Source: Methanobacteriota archaeon
GTDB lineage: Archaea > Thermoplasmatota > Thermoplasmata > RBG-16-68-12
DNA: 19,424 bases
Assembly: GCA_005878325.1 (NCBI GenBank)
Contig: VBMR01000136.1
Coordinates: forward strand, 1-19,424
Reading direction: 5' to 3'
Positions 1 to 7,756 of this stretch are shown in pieces; position 1 is the stretch's first letter, and each line of letters opens with the position of its first letter. Both the position numbers and the translations under genes were made by a program. Under the pieces are notes generated by a model. The model made no database searches. It had not been told where the DNA came from and was given only the letters and a program-made list of their open reading frames with translations.

Positions 1-1
1 G

Positions 2-3000
2 CTTCCGTTCCTCCGCCTGCCGCTTGCCGGTCAAGGCGGCCTCGAGGTCCGGGTTCAGCGCGAGGGCCGCGTCGAACGCCTTGACCGCGTCGTCGAAGCG
101 CTTCAGCCGCAGGAGGGCGGACCCTTTGCTCGCCCAGACGGAGGCGTCTCGGGCGTCGATCCGAAGGGTGCGGTCGAACGATTCCACCGCTGGCTCCAGG
201 AGGCCGGCCCGTTCCTCCGCGACCCCGCGGACGTACCAGAGGCCCTTGTCCGCGGGCAACAGGTCGGCGGCGCGGGCGAGGGATTGGGCGGCGACGGGGA
301 AGTGCTCCAGCTTGAGGGCGAGCAGGCCCTCCGCGCGCCACGCGGGACCGAAGGCCGGATCCGCCTCCGTCGCGGACTCGTACGCCAGGACCGCCTCGTC
401 GGGCCGGCCCACCGCCTCCAAGGCCTCCCCCTTCCACGTGAGCGTCGCGGCATCCTTCGGATTCGCCTTCAGGGCGAAGTCGAAACACGGGATCGCGTCC
501 GCGGCCCGCCCCGTCCGGAGGAGGCACACGCCCTTCGTCCGGGCGGCCTCGTAGTGGTTCGGGTCTTTCTGGAAGACGACCGTGATCAGGGAGAGGGCGT
601 CGTCGTAGTGGGCCTCCTGCGCGAGGCACATCGCCTTGCCCGTGAGGAACTCGAGGTGGTCCGGCTCCAAGAGGAGGCCGTCGTCGAAGGTCCGTAAGGC
701 CTCCGGGAATCGGCCGAGGTCGAGGAGGATCCGCCCCTTGGCCGCGAGGGCGGTCCGGTCCCCGGGGTTCAGGCCCAGGGTGTGGTCGTACGCCGCGAGG
801 GCCTCGGCTCGCCGCCCCACCCGGGCCAGGAAGGCGCCCTTCGCGTTCCACGTGGCCCGGTCCATCGGATCGATCCGCGCGGCATGCTCCAGCGACTCCA
901 TCGCGGCGTCCCCTTTCCCGAGGGCCTCGTACGCGGTGGCAATGGACCGCAAGGCGTCGACGTCCTTCGGGTCCAGCTCCAAGAGGCGTTCACTCACCTC
1001 GACGACGCCCTTGTGGGCCCCTTGGGCCGCGAGCAGGTCTCGTTTCAACCGGAGCAGGTCCGCTCGGGCGGGCGCCAGGCCGACCGCCTTGCCGATCGCG
1101 GAGAGCGCGTCCTTGCCGTCGCCGGACGCGAGCGCGAGACGGGCGCGCCGCGCCCACGCCTCGGGGTCGCGCCCTTCGAACGCGGTCAGGCGGACGCCCA
1201 TGTCGAGGGCCTCCTTCGTCCGGCCCAGGGCCGCGAGCGCATCGCACAGGTTGGCGAGGGCCGTCCCCTCCTTCGGATCCCCCGCGAGGACCGACTCGTA
1301 GACGGGGATCGCTTCCTCATAGCGGTGGAGTTGCATCAGGCAACCGCCCTGGTTCAACACGGCGGGGACCATCGTCGGATCGAGACGCGCGGCCTCGGCG
1401 AAGGCGGCCGCGGCCTCCTCGTACCGCGCGAGCGCCTGGAGCGAGGTCCCTTTCTCGAGGAACACCTTTGCTTTGCCCGGCTCCAGTGCAATCGTGCGAT
1501 CGAAGGAGGCGACCGCCTGCTCGTACCGCTTCGCGCCTTCGAGAGAAAGGCCGAGCAGGTACCAGCCCTTCGGATTTTTCGGCGCATACCGCGTCGTGCG
1601 CTCGAGGGCGTCCGCGGCTTCGGCGAACGCGTTTAGCCGGTACAGGGCGCGGCCTTTCTCGAGCCAGAGGTCCGCGGACGCCGGGTTCGCTTCGATCGCG
1701 ACGTCGAAGGCTTTGACCGCGTCCTCGTTGCGGCCCAGGTCGAGGAGGAGGGACGCCCTCCGGGCGGACGCATCCGGGTCCCGCGGATCGAGCCGCAGGA
1801 CGGTGTCGTACGCGACGAGGGCCTCCTCCCGCTGGCCGAGGGCCTCGTGGGCGAACCCCTTCGCGGTCCAGGTCCCGCGGTCCGCGGGCTCTTTCTTCAG
1901 GATCTGATCGCAGGCCCGCAACAGGACCTTCGGGCTCTTCGAGTACCGCAGGGCGTCCCGCTGGCCGCGCAGCCCCTCCAGGTCTTCCGGCGCGATGACG
2001 TGCAATCGGTCGAACGCGGCGAAGGCCTCCTCCGGCTTCCCGAGGGCGAGGAGGGCGCGGCCCTTGTCCTTCAGGGCCCGCATGTGGTGCGGCTGGATCG
2101 CGAGGATCGCGTCGCACGTCGCGATCAGGTCCGGCCATCGTTCCGCGGCGTAGAGGATCTGCCGTTTCGCCTCGAGGCCATCGTAGGACCGGGGCTCGAG
2201 GGCGAGGAATCCGTCGAGGGCCGCGAGCGCCTCCTCCCGACGGTTCAGCTGGATCAGGGCGTGGGCCTTCGCGAACAAGGCAGCGCCGTGCTTCGGATCC
2301 AGGTCCGCGATCCGGGAGGCCTCTTGCTCGACCTCCTCCCACCGCGCGAGGGATCGGAGGGCCTCGAGGCGGCCCGCGTGCGGCTTCACGGATTGCGGGG
2401 AGAGCCGGATCGTCTGATCGTAGGCCGCGACGGCGTCCACGTTTCGCCCGATCTTCCGCAGGAGTTCCGCGCGGCCGAACCATGCGTGCGCGTCGTCGTC
2501 CTTCTGGCGGATCGATTCGTCGTAGGATCGCAGGGCCTCCTCGTTCTGCCCGCCCGCGGCGAGGGAGTCCCCGCGAAGGCGCCAGGCCTGGGGATCGTAC
2601 GGGTCGAGCTGGATCACGCGGTCGAGGCAGCGGAGGCTGCGGGCGGCGTCGCCTGAAGCGAGGAACGCGAGGGCCTTCCCTTCGAGGGCGTCCTTCCGCT
2701 CGGAGTCGATGCGCAGCGCGCGGTCGAACGCGGCCTGTGCCTCGTCAAGGTCGCCTCGTCGCCGATACGCGTCCCCCTTTTTCACCCAAAGCTCCGCATC
2801 CTGCGGATTCAGGGCGAGCACCCGCCCATACGACTCCGGGTCATCCGGGTCCAGGGTGACCGCCTGCATGTAGGCCTGGACCGCCTCGGTCCCTTCGCCC
2901 AAGGCGACATGTACGTCCCCCTTCCGCTGCCACAGGTCCTTCGACTTCGGGCCCCGGCGGAGGCCGAGGTCGTAGTAGGGGATCGCGTCCTTCGGACGGC

Positions 3001-3334
3001 CCTGGGCCGCGAGGACGTCCCCCTGCAGGGCGAGGGCGCGTCCGTTGGCGGGGTCCATCGAGAGCGCCTGGGCGGCAGCCGCTTGAGCAGACTCCAGGCG
3101 GCGAACCCGAAGGAGTCCCGTGCCCACGAGGGCCAAAGCGTCCGCGAACGCGTCCATCCGGGAGTCCGGATCGCGGGCCTCGATCAGGCTCAGGGCCTTG
3201 ATGAACGCGGTCACCGCGCGCACTTCGAACCCCGCATCGAGGGCAGCGAAGCCGTCGTGCGCGAGCTTCTGGACTTTTTCGAGGACACGACCTTCCCGAT
3301 CAAAGAAACGTTGGACGAGGGCCATCCCTGTCAT
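2..3334 (-). CDS. Giant tetratricopeptide (TPR) repeat protein, C-terminus outside the window
   Basis: The minus frame is open from the ATG at 3334 to the left edge, giving 1,111 codons with no stop, so this is a partial gene. Nearly the whole length is a run of 33-34-residue TPR units, recognised by repeated W/G-x3-G-L/A-x8-Y/F-A/E-A-x3-F-D-x-A-L-x-L/I-x-P patterns such as 'LDPRDPDASARRA' and 'ALEPGKAKVFLEKG'. About the first 60 residues are helical but not clear TPR. One unit near codons 145-165 is shortened: only about 13 residues separate the 'DPDDPES' and 'NPQDAELW' boundaries, as if about 21 residues had been deleted. I see no signal peptide. TPR solenoids are protein-binding scaffolds; the partner cannot be told from sequence. 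A second in-frame ATG lies at 3325. The long ORFs on the opposite strand are codon-aligned GC-rich shadows. Confidence 0.93.
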   Translation of the reverse strand, partial: MTGMALVQRFFDREGRVLEKVQKLAHDGFAALDAGFEVRAVTAFIKALSLIEARDPDSRMDAFADALALVGTGLLRVRRLESAQAAAAQALSMDPANGRALALQGDVLAAQGRPKDAIPYYDLGLRRGPKSKDLWQRKGDVHVALGEGTEAVQAYMQAVTLDPDDPESYGRVLALNPQDAELWVKKGDAYRRRGDLDEAQAAFDRALRIDSERKDALEGKALAFLASGDAARSLRCLDRVIQLDPYDPQAWRLRGDSLAAGGQNEEALRSYDESIRQKDDDAHAWFGRAELLRKIGRNVDAVAAYDQTIRLSPQSVKPHAGRLEALRSLARWEEVEQEASRIADLDPKHGAALFAKAHALIQLNRREEALAALDGFLALEPRSYDGLEAKRQILYAAERWPDLIATCDAILAIQPHHMRALKDKGRALLALGKPEEAFAAFDRLHVIAPEDLEGLRGQRDALRYSKSPKVLLRACDQILKKEPADRGTWTAKGFAHEALGQREEALVAYDTVLRLDPRDPDASARRASLLLDLGRNEDAVKAFDVAIEANPASADLWLEKGRALYRLNAFAEAADALERTTRYAPKNPKGWYLLGLSLEGAKRYEQAVASFDRTIALEPGKAKVFLEKGTSLQALARYEEAAAAFAEAARLDPTMVPAVLNQGGCLMQLHRYEEAIPVYESVLAGDPKEGTALANLCDALAALGRTKEALDMGVRLTAFEGRDPEAWARRARLALASGDGKDALSAIGKAVGLAPARADLLRLKRDLLAAQGAHKGVVEVSERLLELDPKDVDALRSIATAYEALGKGDAAMESLEHAARIDPMDRATWNAKGAFLARVGRRAEALAAYDHTLGLNPGDRTALAAKGRILLDLGRFPEALRTFDDGLLLEPDHLEFLTGKAMCLAQEAHYDDALSLITVVFQKDPNHYEAARTKGVCLLRTGRAADAIPCFDFALKANPKDAATLTWKGEALEAVGRPDEAVLAYESATEADPAFGPAWRAEGLLALKLEHFPVAAQSLARAADLLPADKGLWYVRGVAEERAGLLEPAVESFDRTLRIDARDASVWASKGSALLRLKRFDDAVKAFDAALALNPDLEAALTGKRQAEERK

Positions 3335-3400
3335 CCCATCCCGCGGGACGCGGCCGGTGAGGGCCGCGTCGGACGAATGGCTGTCATGCCGATTGTCAAC

Positions 3401-3410
3401 TTATAGCTAT
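3401..3410. promoter_or_regulatory. Putative TATA region between divergent genes
   Basis: The sequence ttatagctat contains the palindrome atagctat, so it presents a TATA-like element on both strands. On the minus strand it would place a transcription start near 3377, about 43 nt before the TPR gene ATG. On the plus strand it would place one near 3429, upstream of the small ORF at 3531 or its alternative start at 3471. It is AT-rich in GC-rich surroundings. Spacing to the starts is looser than for other promoters here, so this is a moderate call. Confidence 0.4.
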
Positions 3411-3530
3411 CGCCAACGCTCGATCCCCCCTGGACAAATCGTCGCTCGGAACCCCGCGGAAGTGTTGCCGATGCACCTAAATACGCCAGAACCGATCGAG
3501 TGGCGGACATTCGTCCGACGGGATGGGACC

Positions 3531-3743
3531 ATGACGCACTCGGGCCCCCAACGGGCCACACCGACGAGGTTACGGAAGGAAACGGAGGATTGGTTGACCA
3601 AGAAGATGATCCCCCAGGTTCGCGAGATCGCGGCGAATCTCGAGAACGCAGGCGAGGATGTTAACGACCTGCTCGACTCGATCGACAAACTTGAGGCGAT
3701 CCTCCGAAAAGCACCCGAACGGGCCGCAAAGAAACCTCGATGA
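3531..3743 (+). CDS. Small helical protein of unknown function
   Basis: This 70-residue ORF ends 95 nt before a tRNA gene. After a basic N-terminal stretch, the middle and C-terminal parts form an amphipathic helical pattern (residues about 15-60, for example 'VREIAANLENAGEDVNDLLD' followed by 'SIDKLEAILRK'), then a lysine/arginine-rich tail. I recognise no family. The chosen ATG follows a purine-rich gggatggg stretch, and a TATA-like taaata lies at 3478-3483, which would give a leader of about 25 nt. An in-frame ATG at 3471 would add 20 residues and cannot be excluded. Codon use is less GC-biased than in neighbours, so the gene may be young or poorly expressed. A helix bundle or coiled-coil partner protein is the most that can be said. 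Confidence 0.5.
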   Translation: MTHSGPQRATPTRLRKETEDWLTKKMIPQVREIAANLENAGEDVNDLLDSIDKLEAILRKAPERAAKKPR

Positions 3744-3838
3744 AGGCCGACGCCAAAGGGGTGACGCCGAGCCGCCGTGCCGCTCCCCGCCGTCGCGGGA
3801 AAGGGGTCAAGTACTCCCCGCGAGTGTCCCGCCAACAA

Positions 3839-3909
3839 GCGTGGGTAGTCTAACGGTAGGACTTAGGCCTTCCAAGCCTACGACGCGGGTTCAACTCCCG
3901 CCCCACGCA
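3839..3909 (+). tRNA. tRNA-Gly (anticodon TCC)
   Basis: The 71-nt sequence folds as a cloverleaf. The 7-bp acceptor stem gcgtggg/cccacgc pairs 3839-3845 with 3902-3908. The anticodon arm is taggc-cttccaa-gccta, so the anticodon is TCC. The T arm is gcggg-ttcaact-cccgc. The discriminator base is A3909. No intron is visible and the 3' CCA is not encoded, so it must be added by CCA-adding enzyme. No strong TATA box lies upstream; the weak aagtact near 3810-3816 is at about the right distance. Confidence 0.96.
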
Positions 3910-3933
3910 TGGGACCGCATTGCGGTGGCATCG

Positions 3934-3980
3934 AAAAAAGTAGGTTGACCGGCGGCGGTACGGATCCGCCCCCGCCGGTC
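3934..3980 (-). terminator. Hairpin plus T-run terminator of the small minus-strand unit
   Basis: Read on the minus strand, gaccggcgg (3980-3972) can pair with ccgccggtc (3955-3947), a 9-bp GC-rich stem around a loop that itself contains the palindrome cggatccg. A run of six T follows at 3939-3934. It lies just after the stop codon of the small ORF at 4001-4126. Stem followed by T-run fits intrinsic-type or oligo-T archaeal termination in the minus direction; on the plus strand it would be preceded, not followed, by the homopolymer. Confidence 0.55.
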
Positions 3981-4000
3981 ATGGGATGGATGGAGCAACG

Positions 4001-4126
4001 TTAGCCATCGTCGTCGGACACGTCGAAATCGAGCGAGCACCCGTACGACGCATAGACGTCCTGCCACGAGTGGTCCTCGGCCGCGTATAGGTCCGTGACC
4101 GGAGCCGTGTATCCCGCGCTTACCAC
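4001..4126 (-). CDS. Leaderless acidic micropeptide of 41 residues (alternatively a small RNA)
   Basis: The GTG at 4126 opens a 41-codon frame ending in TAA at 4001. The product is acidic, with a C-terminal 'DFDVSDDDG' tail and aromatic residues (several Tyr, one Trp, one Cys) in the middle; I recognise no family. Support comes from its surroundings. A tttata element at 4149-4154 (minus strand) is centred about 26 bp before the GTG, so the transcript should begin at the start codon. A hairpin and T6 run follow the stop. The whole unit would make an RNA of about 190 nt. The frame is bounded upstream by an in-frame TAG before the start. A noncoding small RNA using the same promoter and terminator is the main alternative. 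It is too short for the usual ORF cutoffs. Confidence 0.45.
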   Translation of the reverse strand: MVSAGYTAPVTDLYAAEDHSWQDVYASYGCSLDFDVSDDDG

Positions 4127-4148
4127 GAGGTCCGGGACAGCCTAGAGG

Positions 4149-4154
4149 TATAAA
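4149..4154 (-). promoter_or_regulatory. TATA box of the small ORF at 4001-4126
   Basis: On the minus strand this reads tttata, flanked upstream by ccc. Its centre is about 26 bp from the GTG at 4126, the standard archaeal TATA-to-start distance, which predicts a leaderless mRNA. The plus-strand reading (tataaa) would point at 4178-4200, where no plus-strand gene begins. Confidence 0.5.
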
Positions 4155-4211
4155 GGGCGGAACGGGGGAGAGGTGCGCGAAAGTATTCGCTTTGTTAGAA
4201 ACTAGTCGAGT

Positions 4212-4460
4212 TTAACGGGTCGTCAGCCACTCGAACGTCTGGTTCGCGAGCAGGGCCGCGGCGAACCCCACCGCCAGGAGGGCGAGCCCCGTCTCCCCGA
4301 TCGTCGCCAGGACGAGGGCCGCGAGGCCTGCGGTCAACAGAAGAGCGACGAGCCGCCGGGCCGAGACCTTCTCGACAAAGATCACGAGGACCCCGAGGGC
4401 CAGGAGGAACAGGACGAGCCCGTAGAGGCCCGCGGCCGCGATGTCCGGGAGGACCGCCAC
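4212..4460 (-). CDS. Small integral membrane protein with three predicted helices
   Basis: The 82-residue product is mostly hydrophobic. Likely membrane segments are about residues 6-28 ('GLYGLVLFLLALGVLVIFVE'), 34-54 ('LVALLLTAGLAALVLATIGE') and 56-73. Short basic loops (EKVSARR) lie between the first two. It starts at a GTG 33 nt after the ArcS stop on the same strand and is probably cotranscribed with it. I recognise no family. The neighbour's role in tRNA modification gives no clear clue to this protein's job. Its hydrophobic pattern and third-position GC support a real gene rather than chance. The much longer overlapping minus frame (4195-5661) is a shadow of ArcS. Confidence 0.72.
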   Translation of the reverse strand: MAVLPDIAAAGLYGLVLFLLALGVLVIFVEKVSARRLVALLLTAGLAALVLATIGETGLALLAVGFAAALLANQTFEWLTTR

Positions 4461-4493
4461 CGCAGGCGCGGAACGTCCGGCCCTCGGATAATC

Positions 4494-6272
4494 CTATGGC
4501 GCCTTCGGCCGCACATGGCGGACATGGACCGCCTCGCCGCGACTCAGGTCCCTCATCTCCCGCGGCGCGAGTCGCGCGGTCCCGACGGCCCTCACGTCGG
4601 CGCCGTGGCGCACGACGACCTCGTCCCCCGGCCGGATCTCGGGCGCGGCATCCTCCACCCCGACCGCGAACACGTTCCCGACCGGATGGAAGTCCTCGAT
4701 CTCGACCCAGTATCCGTTTTCCTTCGAGAGCTGCTCCCCACCCGCGAGGGTGAGGGAGAGCATCCCGCCTTCTGTGTGCATGGCGACCTGCGTCCCGTCC
4801 CGAATCACCCGGACCATCGGGAACCGACCGCGGAACGCGGCCCCGTCGATCAGGCGGCGGCCGGCCTCGCCAAACTGGAACGTCGCCACATTCGCCATTT
4901 CTTCCGAGAACCGGATCCCCTTCGGAATGCGATCGAACGGCTTTGTGACCTCGGCGAGGGTCTTCGCCAGGGAGGCGAGGGATCCATCGGACGTCGGTCG
5001 GTCCTTCGCGGTCACGATGACGTCGGGCAGGACCTCGCGGACGAAGGGCGCCTCGGCACCCAGGTGGGCGATGACCGTGTCGAATGCGTTGGCGGCGAGG
5101 AACGCCCGCAGGTCCTCTTCCACGATCGCGGCCTCGTCGCGGCTCCAATCGCCCGTGACGGGGATGTCGTAGTCGCGGGCGGGATGGAAGCGCTCCAGCT
5201 CTCGCGGGATGAGTCCGAGGGGCGAGGTGACGATCACCTCGTGGACGACGGATGGGTTGCCTCCGGCCAGGATCGCATCCCGGAACCGCCGGTGGCTCCG
5301 GCTGCGGGAATACGGCTTGCGCGCGGAGCAGGGCAGCAGGAGGAGGACCCGCGCGGACGGCGGCTTGCGGTACCGCTCGCGAACCCGATGGCGGAAGCGG
5401 ACGATCTCCGGCCGATGGAGGGACTCGTGGGAGTAGGCCAGCATCGGTCCCCCGCGGACCGAGGTGTACGGCTCGACGAGGTCGTAGCCTCGGAGGTCGA
5501 AGTGTCGGACGACGGCCGTGTTCCAGGGAGCGTTCCCGAGGCGACGCTCCACGAGTTCCCGCAGACGGCCATGGACGAGGTGGTTGCGGACCAGGAGGGT
5601 CTCCCGATGAAGCGCGAAGTCGTTGTGCGCCGCAAGGTCCTCCGAGGCGCAGGCGGCGCATCCGCAGGCGTCGCGGTCCGCGTCGGCCAGGGGGACGGAG
5701 CCGTCCGCGGTGTGGAAGAGGCCGCGCGCACTGTCCAAGAGCATCCGACTCGAATCCATCACGTCGATGCCCGCGTAGACCAGGACGGACAGATTCGAAG
5801 GCGTCGCGAGGCCAGTGACCGCGATGACCCGGGCTGGGCCGAGGGTTTCCTTCACCCGCCGCAGGGTCGCGACAAAGTCCCGCGGCGAGCGTCCGAACTC
5901 GGGTCCGTTTGCAAGGAAGACGGCCTCCGATTCCGCCGCGCGCGGTATGTCCTCCTCGCCGACGACGATCGCGAGGTCTCCCATCGCCGTCGTCTGTGGC
6001 ATCTCAAGATCCGCGAGGGACCGGGGAAGTCCCTTCGTCGGCGGAAGATCGTCCGGATGTTCGGGGGGCCGCGGGGCGAAGACGCTGCCGCGGGTCCGAA
6101 TCTGAAGCCGGGGATCGTCCGTCCGCTCCGAGACGTACAACGCTTCCGCGAACCCGGGCGCAGGCCGCTCCGACCGTTGGACGAACAGGATGAGCGGCGT
6201 CGGCAGCGGCCGACCGTCCCGGGTCCAGACGCCGCGGCGCCCCAAGCCGCCCCGGGCCTCGATCTCGAACAT
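4494..6272 (-). CDS. arcS: Archaeosine synthase (ArcS, TgtA2-type)
   Basis: The 592-residue protein carries the ArcS hallmark 'PCSARKPYSRSRSH' at residues 314-327, within the family core. N-terminal to this is a TGT-like half (about residues 100-290) with a Cys-x-Cys-x2-Cys zinc motif at C203, C205 and C208. The C-terminal 75 residues look like a PUA RNA-binding domain ('IRPGDEVVVRHGADVRAVG'). Known family function: conversion of preQ0 at position 15 of archaeal tRNA towards archaeosine, by amidinotransferase action or, in some archaea, by lysine addition followed by a radical-SAM step. Length is in the usual range. It follows the DUF835 gene with a 40-nt gap. A weak tttttag element at 6301-6306 could give ArcS its own near-leaderless promoter. 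A small membrane protein gene follows. No TgtA or RaSEA gene is in the window. Confidence 0.93.
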   Translation of the reverse strand: MFEIEARGGLGRRGVWTRDGRPLPTPLILFVQRSERPAPGFAEALYVSERTDDPRLQIRTRGSVFAPRPPEHPDDLPPTKGLPRSLADLEMPQTTAMGDLAIVVGEEDIPRAAESEAVFLANGPEFGRSPRDFVATLRRVKETLGPARVIAVTGLATPSNLSVLVYAGIDVMDSSRMLLDSARGLFHTADGSVPLADADRDACGCAACASEDLAAHNDFALHRETLLVRNHLVHGRLRELVERRLGNAPWNTAVVRHFDLRGYDLVEPYTSVRGGPMLAYSHESLHRPEIVRFRHRVRERYRKPPSARVLLLLPCSARKPYSRSRSHRRFRDAILAGGNPSVVHEVIVTSPLGLIPRELERFHPARDYDIPVTGDWSRDEAAIVEEDLRAFLAANAFDTVIAHLGAEAPFVREVLPDVIVTAKDRPTSDGSLASLAKTLAEVTKPFDRIPKGIRFSEEMANVATFQFGEAGRRLIDGAAFRGRFPMVRVIRDGTQVAMHTEGGMLSLTLAGGEQLSKENGYWVEIEDFHPVGNVFAVGVEDAAPEIRPGDEVVVRHGADVRAVGTARLAPREMRDLSRGEAVHVRHVRPKAP

Positions 6273-6312
6273 CGGGAGGCCGCGGATGCCCGCGGTCTCC
6301 TAAAAAGACTCC

Positions 6313-6846
6313 TCACTCGATGGGGACCGTGTTCCGCTCGATGTACGCGAGTTCCTTCGCCTCGAACGCCCGCTCGTCGACGCTCAGCAGGAGGGTGGCC
6401 CGCCGGAGGGCGATCTGCTCGTTCACGTACTCGAGGAAGTGCAGGATCCGCGCGAAGTCGTTGTTGATCATCAGGTACTCGATCCCATCGAGCAGGAGGA
6501 TGCCGCGCGGTCCCTCGTTCAGGAAGGTGCCAATCAGGTTGCTCAGGCTGTTCAGATTGTGCGGGTCGATGTAGTCCTTCCCGAGGGTCGTCGACAGCCA
6601 GACGACGCGGATCTCCTTGTCTCCTCGTCGGCGGACGACGTGGTTCGGATGCTGCCGTGTGATATACAGGGGGCGCCAGCCGGAGTCGATCGACTGGTGG
6701 AACACCGCGAGGGCCTTCTCCGGCTTCTTCTCCTTCACGAGGTAGGCCCGTCCTTCCTCGAGGTCCTTCTTCTTGCCGAAGAGCAGGTCCCGGAGAAGTT
6801 CGTCCTCCTCGAAGGCGAGCAGGAGCGGCCACGCCAATGGCCGCAT
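6313..6846 (-). CDS. DUF835 domain protein
   Basis: The 177-residue product is almost entirely one DUF835-type domain (about residues 36-172). It shows the family pattern of an opening 'YLVKEKKPEKALAVF', then 'SGWRPLYITRQHP', a central 'VVWLSTT', 'GILLLDGIEYLMINN' and a final 'RATLLLSVD'. DUF835 proteins are abundant in Thermococci and Thermoplasmata and resemble a RecA/KaiC-like fold without a P-loop; their function is not settled. I see no Walker A motif. A strong tttttata TATA element at 6874-6881 lies about 30 bp upstream, predicting a leader of about 6 nt. It is divergent from the salvage operon and is followed by arcS on the same strand. A stand-alone DUF835 domain, not fused to a membrane or sensor region, is the short form of this family. 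Confidence 0.82.
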   Translation of the reverse strand: MRPLAWPLLLAFEEDELLRDLLFGKKKDLEEGRAYLVKEKKPEKALAVFHQSIDSGWRPLYITRQHPNHVVRRRGDKEIRVVWLSTTLGKDYIDPHNLNSLSNLIGTFLNEGPRGILLLDGIEYLMINNDFARILHFLEYVNEQIALRRATLLLSVDERAFEAKELAYIERNTVPIE

Positions 6847-6873
6847 GGAACCGGCTCGCCATCCGGAAGTCCG

Positions 6874-6881
6874 TTTTTATA
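6874..6881 (-). promoter_or_regulatory. TATA box of the DUF835-arcS unit
   Basis: On the minus strand this reads tataaaaa. Its centre is about 32 bp before the ATG at 6846, so transcription should start near 6852 with a very short leader. Confidence 0.6.
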
Positions 6882-6997
6882 CGTATCCTATCGACTATCG
6901 CACCTGAGACTCATTGACGTCGGCCGACCCGGACCTCCGCCTCTCGGCGCGGCGTTCGTTCGCTGTCCCTCCATTCCGGTAACGCGAGGAGGGAATC

Positions 6998-7003
6998 TTT
7001 AAT
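6998..7003 (+). promoter_or_regulatory. Weak TATA box of the nucleoside salvage operon
   Basis: The element tttaat lies in an otherwise GC-rich region. Its centre is about 30 bp before the ATG at 7031, which would give a leader of about 4-5 nt. It is weaker than the divergent tttttata at 6874-6881. Confidence 0.45.
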
Positions 7004-7030
7004 CGAAGGACGGCTGTTCGCCGCTCGACC

Positions 7031-7756
7031 ATGGCGCCCGCGGTCATTGGAATCATTGGCGGATCCGCCCTCGGTGACGCATTTGCGTTGGAGGACGAGA
7101 AGACGAAATCCCTCGTCACCCCGCACGGAGCACCGAGCGACCCGCCACGGGTCGGCATCCATGCGGGGGTCCGGGTGGCCTTCCTCCCGCGACATGGCAA
7201 GGACCATCGGATCCCGCCGCACAAACTGAATCACCGGGCGAACGTGTGGGCCCTGAAAGAGGTGGGCGTGACGCAAATCCTGGGGACATCGTCCACGGGA
7301 TCGCTCAAGAAGACGATCCGCCCCGGGACATTTGTCGTGCCGGACGACTTCCTCGCGTTCTGGAACATTCCGACGTACTTCGACGACCGCGTCGTCCACG
7401 CGACCCCCGGCCTCGATGCGGCCTTACGGGCCGCCCTCGTTGCGGGGGCGAAGGAGGCAAAGGCCACGGTCCACGGCCAAGGTGTGTACGTCCAGACGAC
7501 GGGGCCGCGGCTCGAGACGCGGGCGGAAATCGCATTCTTCAAGAAGGTCGGGGACGTCGTCGGCATGACGATGGCGTCTGAAGCGACGTTGGCCGGCGAG
7601 ATCGGTCTCCCGTACGCGGCCCTGTGCACCGTCGACAACTTCGCCCACGGCCTCGTCGACGAAGCCCTCTCCTTCGAACAGATCCGCGGCACGCAGCGGG
7701 CGAACGCGACCCTCACCCGAACAATTGTGACGAACGCGCTGGGGCGCCTCCGATGA
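7031..7756 (+). CDS. MTAP/PNP-family phosphorylase, probably 5'-methylthioinosine phosphorylase
   Basis: The 241-residue trimeric-type phosphorylase shows 'IGIIGGSALGD' at the N-terminus, the family signature 'RHGKDHRIPPHKLNHRAN' (54-71), 'TSSTGSL' (86-92) and 'GMTMASE' (178-184). In MTAP the purine is read by Asp residues in a 'TDYD' segment. The matching segment here is V201-D202-N203-F204-A205, placing Asn where 6-oxopurine-specific PNPs have Asn. This, plus a deaminase overlapping its stop codon, suggests it acts on methylthioinosine or related 6-oxo nucleosides rather than MTA, releasing hypoxanthine and a ribose-1-phosphate derivative. The stop overlaps the next ATG (ATGA), indicating translational coupling. 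The family is certain; the substrate is inferred from one hand-aligned residue and context. Inosine/guanosine phosphorylase is the main alternative. Confidence 0.88.
   Translation: MAPAVIGIIGGSALGDAFALEDEKTKSLVTPHGAPSDPPRVGIHAGVRVAFLPRHGKDHRIPPHKLNHRANVWALKEVGVTQILGTSSTGSLKKTIRPGTFVVPDDFLAFWNIPTYFDDRVVHATPGLDAALRAALVAGAKEAKATVHGQGVYVQTTGPRLETRAEIAFFKKVGDVVGMTMASEATLAGEIGLPYAALCTVDNFAHGLVDEALSFEQIRGTQRANATLTRTIVTNALGRLR

Noticed and set aside
1317..2656. Long ORFs on both strands inside the TPR gene (for example 388 codons minus, 269 codons plus)
   Set aside because: They are out-of-frame or codon-aligned antisense shadows of a GC-rich repeat gene; their translations are Arg/Gly/Pro-rich and show no family pattern.
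3331..3561. 76-codon minus ORF whose TGA overlaps the TPR gene ATG (ATGA)
   Set aside because: The overlap looks like translational coupling, but the product shows no family pattern, it runs antisense to the better-supported small plus ORF, and the TATA-like element at 3401-3410 lies inside it.
3794..3822. Hairpin cgcggg...cccgcg between the small helical ORF and tRNA-Gly
   Set aside because: There is no T-run after it and the surroundings are GC-rich; not enough to call a terminator.
6280..6295. Inverted repeat ccgcgg-atgc-ccgcgg between the DUF835 gene and arcS
   Set aside because: The stem is only 6 bp, and the nearby T-run lies before rather than after it on the minus strand, so it does not fit a terminator; in GC-rich DNA this may be chance.
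4195..6467. Long frames of 488 (minus) and 650 codons (plus) over arcS
   Set aside because: Both overlap the clearly recognisable ArcS frame and have low-complexity Arg/Pro/Gly-rich products typical of shadow frames.
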